Assembly: GCA_003184365.1 (NCBI GenBank)
Contig: NKYR01000195.1
Span: forward strand, 1 to 53,308
Length of the DNA: 53,308 nucleotides
Reading direction: 5' to 3'
Source of the DNA: Evernia prunastri
Taxonomy: Eukaryota > Ascomycota > Lecanoromycetes > Lecanorales > Parmeliaceae
How positions within the stretch are numbered: position 1 is the stretch's first letter; every line of letters begins with the position of its first letter. The translations under genes were made by a program, and so were the position numbers. The notes below the pieces were generated by a model. It saw nothing but the letters and a program-made list of their open reading frames with translations, was not told the DNA's origin and made no database searches. This document shows, one piece after another, positions 30,111-40,562 of the stretch.

Positions 30111-31661
30111 TTAAGCATGAATAATTTTACTATTGTTTTCGTTCTGGGTTTAGTTGCTTGCGCATCGCTTGCTTGCGCATCGCATGCGAAGCATTGCTAT
30201 ACTTCTTTGCTCATCATTTCTCTTCTTTTCTTCTTTTCAAAGAAAAGATGAAAAGATGATAGCAAAACTTGGCGTCTTATATCATTGAACTTGTAATAGT
30301 TTAAGTATATATTATAGGTTTATATGTGTATGTGCTATAAANGGTATAAAGGTAACATAAAAAACATGGATTCTTCTTATAAAGGTTTATCGGCAGTTCT
30401 TCTAAGAGGTTATGCAAAATCCAATTTACAATATACTAAATTAAAATCTAGAATACGTATTGGATCTTTTGGTCTAAAAGGATGGGTAAGTAGTAGCAGT
30501 TAAATAGTTGGCTTATCTATAAAACAAATGTATCGCATCTAATTTTTTTTTTACAATTATGGCGACCCCTCCCTCAATATAGAAAGCAAATAAAAATGAT
30601 GAAATAGTCTGAACCATCTTGTGAAAGCTGGATACAAGGGATAAATAACCCTTNTCTATTTAAACTTAGGTATAAAGGTAACATAAAAAACATGGATTCT
30701 TCTTATAAAGGTTTATCGGCAGTTCTTCTAAGAGGTTATGCAAAATCCAATTTACAATATACTAAATTAAAATCTAGAATACGTATTGGATCTTTTGGTC
30801 TAAAAGGATGGGTAAGAAGTAGCAGTTAAATAGTTGGCTTATCTATAAAACAAATGTATCGCATCTAATTTTTTTTTTACAATTATGGCGACCCCTCCCT
30901 CAATATAGAAAGCAAATAAAAATGATAAAATAGTCTGAACCATCTTGTGAAAGCTGGATACAAGGGATAAATAACCCTTGTGATAACATAAGTTGTAACA
31001 AAACTTTATTATAATTACAAAAATAAAATAAACTCTTGATAGAAATACATGCCAATTGACCATTATTAAGCATGAAGAATTTTACTATTGTTTTCGTTCT
31101 GGGTTTAGTTGCTTGCGCATCGCTTGCTTGCGCATCGCATGCGAAGCATTGCTATACTTCTTTGCTCATCATTTCTCTTCTTTTCTTCTTTTCAAAGAAA
31201 AGATGAAAAGATGATAGCAAAACTTGGCGTCTTATATCATTGAACTTGTAATAGTTTAAGTATATATTATAGGTTTATATGTGTATGTGCTATAAAAACA
31301 ATAAACAATAAATAATATCAATGCAATAATATGACAAGCCCCTTAACTTACATCTCATAGCTTTTTGCTCATGAAATTATGTTTAGATTGCTGTGGTAAT
31401 ATTATATATACTTAAAAATTGGATCTTATAGTAGATCATGTTATATAAAGCCAAATACACGTGTAATTGTCTCATGTATGCTAGGGCTATTCATATTTTG
31501 GTTTTATTAGAAAAACATTATTATGTATAGATGTGATGCTCAAGCAAGCAAGCAAGCAAGCAAGCAATAACAAAATATATAAGCTACACATGATATATGA
31601 CCTGTTTTATTAGATAAAAAAGCGGATTGTGTGGTAAATTTATTTCAGTTTTTTCTTTTTC
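30111..31661. other. Intergenic region with dispersed repeats, partly duplicated
   Basis: It contains GC-richer repeats (TGCGCATCGCTTGCTTGCGC at about 30159 and 31116), the palindromic CTTTTCAAAGAAAAG (about 30232 and 31189) and an AAGC microsatellite (31552-31575, six units). Bases 30655-31660 repeat 29690-30341 and 27387-27798. No tRNA or other gene was found. Confidence 0.5.
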
Positions 31662-32294
31662 ATGATAATAATTATTTTGTTATTTATACCTTTAATAGGT
31701 GTGTTTCTTATATCTACAAAGATGTACCGTAATAAAACTATAACAATTACGGACGTTGATATTAATGCAGTATCGGATTGAAGCGATAGACAACTTAAGT
31801 ATATTGCTTTACAAACATCTATATGTACTTTATTTGTTTCTTTAATTATTTTTGCATTATTTGATTTTAGTACTAACCAATTTCAGTTTGTGCAAGAATA
31901 CCACGAAATAAGCTATTTTAATTTTTATTTAGGAGTGGATGGCTTATCTATATATTTTGTTTTACTTACAACGATAATAATGCCTGTTTCATTATTGTCA
32001 AACTGAACATCCATATCACATAATCTAAAAACATTTCTAATAACAATTCTGTTATTAGAAACGCTGTTATTATCAGTGTTTTTAGTGCTAGATATTTTAT
32101 TATTCTATATATTTTTTGAAAGTATTCTACCGCCTCTATTTATATTGATAGGATCATTTGGTTCAAGTAACAGGGTAAGAGCAAGTTTTTATTTATTTCT
32201 ATATACACTTTTAGGTTCCTTGTTTTTATTATTATCTATTGTTACAATGTCTTCAATAACAGGAACTACTGATTTTGATGCTCTATATAAAACA
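31662..32294 (+). CDS. nad4: NADH dehydrogenase subunit 4, second copy (3' truncated)
   Basis: Same start and sequence as the copy at 27799 but without the one-base deletion, so the frame is open for 211 codons to the N at 32295. Together the two copies show that nad4 is intact up to about codon 399. It ends in the middle of the DALYKT segment. Confidence 0.9.
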
Positions 32295-32296
32295 NA

Positions 32297-35200
32297 CAAC
32301 CATCAAACATAAGTTTCTTATGAAATTTTGGTTCACTATTAGCCTTTTGTTTAGTAATACAAATAATTACAGGGGTAACTCTAGCAATGCACTATAATGC
32401 TAATGTTTTAGAAGCATTTAACTCAGTAGAACATATAATGCGTGATGTAAACAATGGATGATTACTAAGGTATTTACATTCAAACACAGCATCTGCGTTC
32501 TTCTTTATAGTTTATTTACACATAGGTAGAGGATTATACTACGGGTCATACAAAGCTCCTAGAACATTAGTTTGAACAATAGGTACAGTTATATTTATAT
32601 TAATGATTGCTACAGCCTTCCTGGGTTTTTTAAATAGCCCAAAATGGTATAAATTAAATATAAAAAATAAAATAAATAACAACAATAAAAAACAGTGAAA
32701 AAAAAGAAGTAAATTCTAAACAAGTCATGTCCTGTATAGGTTTTGTCTCAACAAGCAAAAAATTAAGTACTATGTCTACTATATCCTTTCCGGTAAAGGC
32801 GGTGTAAAACATTTCTCTATTTCTTCTAGGTCATTAAGTATGATGCTCAACTTCTTTTCAAAGAAAAGATGAAAAGAAGAGAAAAGATGAGCAAGCAACC
32901 CAAAACAATTAGATGATAATAATTTTCCACAAGAGTATTATAAAGATGTTACAGATTTTCTGAATGGGTATAACCTTAAACCTGTACACGTTTATGAAAG
33001 TTTAAATGAAAAGTCAACTCAAAATAAAGTGTTAAACTAACAACATAGCCGGTGTATATCTAATTTTAAATAAAATTAACTTAAGCTGTTACGTAGGATC
33101 TGCTTCCACAAACAAATTCAACGCTAGATTTCGCAAGCATCTATTTAATTTTACTGGAAGCAAGATAGTAAAAGCTGCAGTAAAAAAGTATGGGATAAAC
33201 AATTTTGCTTTTATGTTATTACATGTATTNGTTTTGATGTTAGTCAGACTAACGGCAACGTACTAATTTTGGCCATTCGTAAATACTTATCTTTAACGCC
33301 TAACCTTTATACAGACAAAACTAATAACTTTAGATTGAAAGTTTCAGGTGTTAGATCTATAGAAAATGTAATTAAATTTATAGATAAAGCACCTGTGAAA
33401 CTATTGGGCTACAAAAAACTCCAATATTTACTTTGAATTAAAAAGCTTCGTGCTATTTCTAGATATGCTGAAAAAATCAAGATACCAAAAATATACTAAA
33501 TTAGATAAGATTATGATATAGTCCGAACAATATAGAAATATATTGAGTATAGCGAGAGTTTATTCTATATATTATTGCAAAAACAAGAGATAAAGCATGA
33601 AAAAAAAAGAAAAACGGGGCTATCAACAATTTTGCTCAGTTAATAACGCCACATTAAATAGATTTTTTGCATTACATTTTGTTTTACCTTNCGTGCTATT
33701 TCTAGATATGCTGAAAAAATCAAGATACCAAAAATATACTAAATTAGATAAGATTATGATATAGTCCGAACAATATAGAAATATATTGAGTATAGCGAGA
33801 GTTTATTCTATATATTATTGCAAAAACAAGAGATAAAGCATGAAAAAAAAGAAAAACGGGGCTATCATCAATTTTGCTCAGTTAATAACGCCACATTAAA
33901 TAGATTTTTTGCATTACATTTTGTTTTACCTTTTGTATTAGCTGCATTAGCCTTAATGCATTTAATAGCACTACACGATAGTGCAGGTTCAGGTAATCCT
34001 TTGGGTGTTTCAGGTAATTATGATAGATTGNAAGGAATAAAAATGGTATATTTAAGAGTGAGGAAAAAAGATCACTTAATAAACTTTCTATTGCCTATCT
34101 TTGATAAATATCCTCTTTTTTCCAATAAGCAACATGACTATCTTAGGTTGAAAGTTATACTTTTATCCAACATAGTGTTGCATAATGATATAGCTCACTA
34201 CACTCGTCCTACTGAACCTTTAAACTCTGTTGGATCTATATTAAACACACCTTATTTTTCAGCATGATTAGTTGGATTTATTGAAGCTGAAGGTTATTTT
34301 AGTGTATATAAACTAAGTAAAGATAATGACTATTTTGTAGCCAGTTTTGATGTTAGTCAGACTAACGGCAACGTACTAATTTTGGCCATTCGTAAATACT
34401 TATCTTTAACGCCTAACCTTTATACAGACAAAACTAATAACTTTAGATTGAAAGTTTCAGGTGTTAGATCTATAGAAAATGTAATTAAATTTATAGATAA
34501 AGCACCTGTGAAACTATTGGGCTACAAAAAACTCCAATATTTACTTTGAATTAAAAAGCTTCGTGCTATTTCTAGATATGCTGAAAAAATCAAGATACCA
34601 AAAATATACTAAATTAGATAAGATTATGATATAGTCCGAACAATATAGAAATATATTGAGTATAGCGAGAGTTTATTCTATATATTATTACAAAAACAAG
34701 AGATAAAGCATGAAAAAAAAGAAAAACGGGGCTATCAACAATTTTGCTCAGTTAATAACGCCACATTAAATAGATTTTTTGCATTACATTTTGTTTTACC
34801 TTTTGTATTAGCTGCATTAGCCTTAATGCATTTAATAGCACTACACGATAGTGCAGGTTCAGGTAATCCTTTGGGTGTTTCAGGTAATTATGATAGATTG
34901 CCCTTTGCCCCCTACTTTATATTTAAAGATTTAATAACTATTTTTATCTTTATTTTAATACTGTCTATGTTTGTATTTTTTATGCCAAACCTTTTAGGAG
35001 ACAGTGAAAACTATGTAATGGCTAATCCAATGCAAACTCCTCCTGCGATGAAAACAAATATTTTGTGTTGCTTGCTTACCTATGATATTTGNTACTAATT
35101 TTGGCCATTCGTAAATACTTATCTTTAACGCCTAACCTTTATACAGACAAAACTAATAACTTTAGATTGAAAGTTTCAGGTGTTAGATCTATAGAAAATG

Positions 35201-37816
35201 TAATTAAATTTATAGATAAAGCACCTGTGAAACTATTGGGCTACAAAAAACTCCAATATTTACTTTGAATTAAAAAGCTTCGTGCTATTTCTAGATATGC
35301 TGAAAAAATCAAGATACCAAAAATATACTAAATTAGATAAGATTATGATATAGTCCGAACAATATAGAAATATATTGAGTATAGCGAGAGTTTATTCTAT
35401 ATATTATTGCAAAAACAAGAGATAAAGCATGAAAAAAAAGAAAAACGGGGCTATCAACAATTTTGCTCGGTTAATAACGCCACATTAAATAGATTTTTTG
35501 CATTACATTTTGTTTTACCTTTTGTATTAGCTGCATTAGCCTTAATGCATTTAATAGCACTACACGATAGTGCAGGTTCAGGTAATCCTTTGGGTGTTTC
35601 AGGTAATTATGATAGATTGCCCTTTGCCCCCTACTTTATATTTAAAGATTTAATAACTATTTTTATCTTTATTTTAATACTGTCTATGTTTGTATTTTTT
35701 ATGCCAAACCTTTTAGGAGACAGTGAAAACTATGTAATGGCTAATCCAATGCAAACTCCTCCTGCGATGAAAACAAATATTTTGTGTTGCTTGCTTACCT
35801 ATGATATTTGGTATGGCAGAGCAAACATATGAAAAGCATATGTATATCACGCTATAAAAAATTATAGTGTGAAACTAATGATGGAAGATAAATTTAATTT
35901 GGCTAAATATAATAATGAAAACAATTTATCAGATGATAAAGAAAAGATAAATATAAGTGAAAAAGGTTTTATTACGATCAATAATCAAAAGCAAGAAATT
36001 ACAAAATCACAACNGTATAGCGAGAGTTTATTCTATATATTATTGCAAAAACAAGAGATAAAGCATGAAAAAAAAGAAAAACGGGGCTATCAACAATTTT
36101 GCTCAGTTAATAACGCCACATTAAATAGATTTTTTGCATTACATTTTGTTTTACCTTTTGTATTAGCTGCATTAGCCTTAATGCATTTAATAGCACTACA
36201 CGATAGTGCAGGTTCAGGTAATTATGATAGATTGCCCTTTGCCCCCTACTTTATATTTAAAGATTTAATAACTATTTTTATCTTTATTTTAATACTGTCT
36301 ATGTTTGTATTTTTTATGCCAAACCTTTTAGGAGACAGTGAAAACTATGTAATGGCTAATCCAATGCAAACTCCTCCTGCGATGAAAACAAATATTTTGT
36401 GTTGCTTGCTTACCTATGATATTTGGTATGGCAGAGCAAACATATGAAAAGCATATGTATATCACGCTATAAAAAATTATAGTGTGAAACTAATGATGGA
36501 AGATAAATTTAATTTGGCTAAATATAATAATGAAAACAATTTATCAGATGATAAAGAAAAGATAAATATAAGTGAAAAAGGTTTTATTACGATCAATAAT
36601 CAAAAGCAAGAAATTACAAAATCACAACTACTTAATTTAATAGATTCTATTAAGAAAACTATTATCAACAACAAGGGTCTAAAAGATGCAAAATTTTTTA
36701 ANATGATTTTTATATCTGTATTTCTAAAAATAGAGCCTGAGCTGTAAACTTGCCTGTGGCTCTCAATATAAAACCCAAAACTAAATATTTTTTCTTTAAA
36801 ACCTATAATGATTCAAAAAAAGAAGCATTTAAAGCAGCTATTTTTTATAGAGATGATCAATTAAAAAAATGGCTTGCACATAAAGGATTTTAAATTGGTA
36901 TTATTGCCAGCTTATGGCTATATAGATATATACACTTCTGTGTAGACGGAGCATGCAACACCATTAGTATTTATTAATAGCTAAACTGCTTCGCTGCTTC
37001 GCTGATAATAAATATTTAGTATACAATTAATTTATCTTAACGTATTGCAATCTTATTTACTTTACGCAATACATTGGCTATTCGATATATGTTAATCATA
37101 AAATATTAGAACTGTCGCCTAATCTTGAAATATTTTAGTAAAATAGGGTTAAATGCATAAACATATTGGTCCTGTGTTATTAAAACAGTCTGAGTGAATA
37201 TGCAGCGAAGTTTGTTACAAAGTAGTATTACAAATCTATATTAAGTTTGCTTAATATTTAGTAACAAAAACGTTCAACGACTAGAAGGTGAGTCACTTTA
37301 ACAATAATCCTTCCACGAAAGCCCTACATCTTGCTTTTTGTATAAAAAGGGATGATGACATAGTCTGAACCATTTAGAGACAGATGGTAATAATGGTATA
37401 AAATCCTTATATTAACAAAGTTTTGAGTTCCGGAGTGATATCTCTTACCCTTTTATGCTATACTTAGATCTATACCTAACAAATTATTAGGTGTTATTGC
37501 TATGTTTTCTGCTATATTAATTTTATTAGTTATGCCTTTCACTGATCTTTCTAGATCAAGAGGTATACAATTTAAACCTTTAAGCAAAGCAGCTTTTTTT
37601 ATATTTGTTGGTAACTTTTTAATATTAATGGAATTAGGTGCTAAACACGTGGAATCTCCATTTATAGAATTTGGACAAATATCTAGAGTTATTTATTTTG
37701 CACATTTCTTAATCATAGTTCCTTTAATTAGTTTACTTGAAAATACATTGATTGAAATAGATAGTAAAAAAAATATAATTTACTCTATGGAACATGCAAC
37801 AGTCATTTCAGGTTGA
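32297..37816 (+). CDS. cob: Apocytochrome b, split and incomplete
   Basis: The membrane subunit of complex III carrying the two b haems. Visible exons: 32297-about 32627 (QPSNISFLWNFGSLLAF ... YLHIGRGLYYGS ... ATAFLG), about 35467-35768 (SVNNATLNRFFALHFVLPF ... ENYVMANPMQTPPA; other copies listed under the repeat) and from about 37426 (VPEWYLLPFYAILRSIPNK ... SLLENTLIEI). His ligands in LAMHYNA..., LHIGRG and FALHF-type positions are present. The N-terminal about 30 codons and the exon encoding the segment between ATAFLG and SVNN (normally LPYGQMSLWGATVI...) are not in the window, apparently lost at the gaps. The reading frame does not stop at the usual cob end; it continues into cox2. Confidence 0.9.
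32628..33229 (+). pseudogene. GIY-YIG endonuclease in cob intron, disrupted
   Basis: The frame from exon 1 (FLNSPKWYKLN...) stops at TAA near 32717. Later pieces read DDNNFPQEYYKDVTDFLNGY and YESLNEKSTQNKVLN, then in another frame AGVYLILNKINLSCYVGSA, the GIY-YIG signature, and FRKHLFNF...AAVKKYGINNFAF. Between them lies CTTCTTTTCAAAGAAAAGATG, a copy of a dispersed element, and a frame change at about 33036. The ORF is cut by the N at 33230. It derives from a standard intron endonuclease but is not readable in one frame. Confidence 0.6.
33231..36701. repeat. Five overlapping copies of cob intron / SVNN exon
   Basis: Blocks restart after Ns at 33230, 33691, 34031, 35092 and 36014. The SVNN exon appears at about 33637, 33880, 34756, 35467 and 36103. 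Copies differ by isolated bases (TATCATCAA versus TATCAACAA; GCTCGGTT versus GCTCAGTT). The copy at 36103 also lacks 21 nt. Confidence 0.85.
34032..34612 (+). CDS. LAGLIDADG endonuclease in cob intron, N-terminus missing
   Basis: Starting right after the N at 34031 the frame reads KMVYLRVRKKDHLINFLLP, then the motif WLVGFIEAEGYF at about 34267 and a C-terminus ending IKIPKIY at TAA 34610. Only the second LAGLIDADG motif is visible; the first would lie before the gap. The terminal part also occurs at 33231-33499 and 35093-35330. GATATAGTCCGAACAATAT follows the ORF at about 34628, then the cob exon SVNNATLN begins. Confidence 0.75.
35769..36893 (+). CDS. Unknown intron ORF in cob, last intron, split by a gap
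   Basis: In frame with the exon ending MQTPPA, the ORF reads TNILCCLLTYDIWYGRANIW and then a Lys/Glu/Asn-rich region ending KGLKDAKFF at the N (36702); the N at 36014 also splits the first copy. After 36702 an open frame encodes ALNIKPKTKYFFFKTYNDSK then KEAFKAAIFYRDDQLKKW and stops at TAA 36891. That last part resembles AP2-like DNA-binding modules found in some intron endonucleases. The two pieces probably belong to one ORF but the sequence between them is missing. No catalytic motif is visible. Confidence 0.5.
36894..37425 (+). other. 3' part of the last cob intron
   Basis: No further ORF. It contains a GC-richer dispersed motif (CTGCTTCGCTGCTTCGCTGA at about 36979) and, near the end, GATGACATAGTCTGAACCAT, a group I 3' core string. 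The next exon starts at about 37426. Confidence 0.55.
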
Positions 37817-38068
37817 TGATGAGAAGATAAAGAAGATGAAGAGACTGATCGAAAAAACGGAAGACCAGGCGATGGTGGTTGAGGTTTGCCTATACGCTGG
37901 ACAGACAAAGATGGAAACGAACATACACCTGCTTCAGATAAAAGAAGAAATAATCGTATTATTAACCTTGAACCACTCATACTTGTATTCAAGCATAGCA
38001 TATATACATTATTTGGTGTATTTCTCCTAGGGATAAGTTTAACCTTTTTACCTTTTTCTGGTCTTCTT
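37766..38068 (+). CDS. In-frame linker between cob and cox2
   Basis: About 101 codons connect the conserved end of cob (SLLENTLIEI) to the cox2 start with no stop codon; every TGA reads as Trp. The linker is hydrophilic and charged at first (WWWEDKEDEETDRKNGRPGD, ending near GNEHTPASDKRRNNR) and then has one strongly hydrophobic stretch (SIYTLFGVFLLGISLTFL) able to span the membrane. Identical sequence appears in all copies (38588-38890, 39660-39956, 40113-40415), with the same frame. I do not recognise a known domain. Whether it is translated as part of cob, processed or ignored is not shown. Confidence 0.65.
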
Positions 38069-39298
38069 ATGGTTGATTTGTACACACACTTTTTAACCTT
38101 TTTACATTCGTCTAATATTACAGACTCTTTAACTGCAGCACATTTACACTGTGATGCACCTAGACCTTGAGGTATTTACTTTCAGGATAGTGCAACACCA
38201 CAAATGGAAGGTTTAGTAGAGCTACATGACAATATATTGTTCTATCTAGTTATAATACTGTTTGGAGTAGGATGATNTGCTATACTTAGATCTATACCTA
38301 ACAAATTATTAGGTGTTATTGCTATGTTTTCTGCTATATTAATTTTATTAGTTATGCCTTTCACTGATCTTTCTAGATCAAGAGGTATACAATTTAAACC
38401 TTTAAGCAAAGCAGCTTTTTTTATATTTGTTGGTAACTTTTTAATATTAATGGAATTAGGTGCTAAACACGTGGAATCTCCATTTATAGAATTTGGACAA
38501 ATATCTACAGTTATTTATTTTGCACATTTCTTAAGCATAGTTCCTTTAATTAGTTTACTTGAAAATACATTGATTGAAATAGATAGTAAAAAAAATATAA
38601 TTTACTCTATGGAACATGCAACAGTCATTTCAGGTTGATGATGAGAAGATAAAGAAGATGAAGAGACTGATCGAAAAAACGGAAGACCAGGCGATGGTGG
38701 TTGAGGTTTGCCTATACGCTGGACAGACAAAGATGGAAACGAACATACACCTGCTTCAGATAAAAGAAGAAATAATCGTATTATTAACCTTGAACCACTC
38801 ATACTTGTATTCAAGCATAGCATATATACATTATTTGGCGTATTTCTCCTAGGGATAAGTTTAACCTTTTTACCTTTTTCTGGTCTTCTTATGGTTGATT
38901 TGTACACACACTTTTTAACCTTTTTACATTCGTCTAATATTACAGACTCTTTAACTGCAGCACATTTACACTGTGATGCACCTAGACCTTGAGGTATTTA
39001 CTTTCAGGATAGTGCAACACCACAAATGGAAGGTTTAGTAGAGCTACATGACAATATATTGTTCTATCTAGTTATAATACTGTTTGGAGTAGGATGATTA
39101 TTAGTGTCAATAGTTAAAAACTATAGCAACACAGAATCACCAATTTCACATAAATATTTAAGTCATGGTACCTTGATCGAACTGATCTGAACTATTACAC
39201 CTGCTTTAATATTAATTTTAATTGCTTTTCCATCCTTTAAGTTATTATATTTAATGGACGAAGTGAGCGATCCGGCTATGGCCGTGTTAGCAGAAGGT
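38069..39298 (+). CDS. cox2: Cytochrome c oxidase subunit II, first exon
   Basis: Copper-A-bearing subunit of complex IV; only its N-terminal, membrane half is here. The in-frame Met at 38069 (copy 38891) begins MVDLYTHFLTF, followed by DAPRPWGIYFQDSATPQMEG, ELHDNILFYLVIILFGVGW, GTLIELIWTITPALILILIA and LLYLMDEVSDPAMAVLAEG. The first copy ends at the N (38277); the second (38891-39298) runs to the exon end, where cox2 normally continues HQWYW. After it the frame enters an intron and stops at 39338. The Cu-A domain is not in the window. Start choice is uncertain because the frame is open upstream into cob. Confidence 0.88.
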
Positions 39299-39556
39299 TT
39301 CTTTACGGGTGGCCTTAAATTACACATATTAAATAAATAAAATAAAATATACCAGTTTAACGGTTTGACTACATGTGTCAAACNTGATTCTAATCATATT
39401 GTTTTGACTATTGAGGATAAAGTAAATATACGTAAATTTATAAATATTATTATACAACATAGAGATTTTTTTTTTCTGAAAAAAAGAACAGATTAATTTA
39501 ATTATTAATTCATTAGTTATAGTTTCTATTGCTGCAAGACACTGAAAAGAAAGTCA
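39299..39556 (+). pseudogene. cox2 intron with LAGLIDADG-like fragment
   Basis: The exon frame continues FFTGGLKLHILNK and ends at TAA 39338. After the N at 39384 the sequence reads SNHIVLTIEDKVNIRKFINI then a T-run, and, in a shifted frame, EQINLIINSLVIVSIAARHW, which resembles the C-terminal end of LAGLIDADG intron proteins. It is cut by a run of 21 Ns (39557-39577). Too little remains to judge function. Confidence 0.4.
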
Positions 39557-40561
39557 NNNNNNNNNNNNNNNNNNNNNTACAGTTATTTATTTTGCACATT
39601 TCTTAATCATAGTTCCTTTAATTAGTTTACTTGAAAATACATTGATTGAAATAGATAGTAAAAAAAATATAATTTACTCTATGGAACATGCAACAGTCAT
39701 TTCAGGTTGATGATGAGAAGATAAAGAAGATGAAGAGACTGATCGAAAAAACGGAAGACCAGGCGATGGTGGTTGAGGTTTGCCTATACGCTGGACAGAC
39801 AAAGATGGAAACGAACATACACCTGCTTCAGATAAAAGAAGAAATAATCGTATTATTAACCTTGAACCACTCATACTTGTATTCAAGCATAGCATATATA
39901 CATTATTTGGTGTATTTCTCCTAGGGATAAGTTTAACCTTTTTACCTTTTTCTGGTNGTAACTTTTTAATATTAATGGAATTAGGTGCTAAACACGTGGA
40001 ATCTCCATTTATAGAATTTGGACAAATATCTACAGTTATTTATTTTGCACATTTCTTAATCATAGTTCCTTTAATTAGTTTACTTGAATATACATTGATT
40101 GAAATAGATAGTAAAAAAAATATAATTTACTCTATGGAACATGCAACAGTCATTTCAGGTTGATGATGAGAAGATAAAGAAGATGAAGAGACTGATCGAA
40201 AAAACGGAAGACCAGGCGATGGTGGTTGAGGTTTGCCTATACGCTGGACAGACAAAGATGGAAACGAACATACACCTGCTTCAGATAAAAGAAGAAATAA
40301 TCGTATTATTAACCTTGAACCACTCATACTTGTATTCAAGCATAGCATATATACATTATTTGGTGTATTTCTCCTAGGGATAAGTTTAACCTTTTTACCT
40401 TTTTCTGGTCTTCTTATGGTTGATTTGTACACACACTTTTTAACCTTTTTACATTCGTCTAATATTACAGACTCTTTAACTGCAGCACATTTACACTGTG
40501 ATGCACCTAGACCTTGAGGTATTTACTTTCAGGATAGTGCAACACCACAAATGGAAGGTTT

Positions 40562-40562
40562 N
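40562..40562. other. Mitochondrial-nuclear scaffold junction
   Basis: Left of this N the sequence is cox2 in the mitochondrial code; right of it base composition, codon use and gene types are nuclear. No nuclear flank of a mitochondrial insertion is seen. A scaffolding error is the simplest explanation. Confidence 0.85.

Larger units (their letters stand above)
25282..30960. repeat. Overlapping copies of the rps3 region
   Basis: Blocks restart after Ns at 26196, 26645, 28995, 30342 and 30654. Each repeats part of rps3 or its 3' flank. Copies differ mainly in homopolymer length and single bases (GGTAAGTAGTAGC versus GGTAAGAAGTAGC near the C-terminus). The block 27387-28994 between them belongs to nad4 and its upstream region. 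Confidence 0.85.
37457..40561. repeat. Four overlapping copies of cob end / linker / cox2 start
   Basis: Restarts follow Ns at 38277, 39557-39577 and 39957. Copies vary at single bases: ATCTAGAGTT versus ATCTACAGTT (Arg/Thr), TTAATCATAG versus TTAAGCATAG (Ile/Ser), and TTGAAAATAC versus TTGAATATAC (Asn/Tyr). The last copy ends at the N before the nuclear part. Confidence 0.85.

Noticed and set aside
37780..40432. Repeated minus-strand 101-codon ORF and plus-strand 78-codon ORF over the linker
   Set aside because: They are shadows of the cob-linker-cox2 frame, which is explained by conserved protein on both sides.
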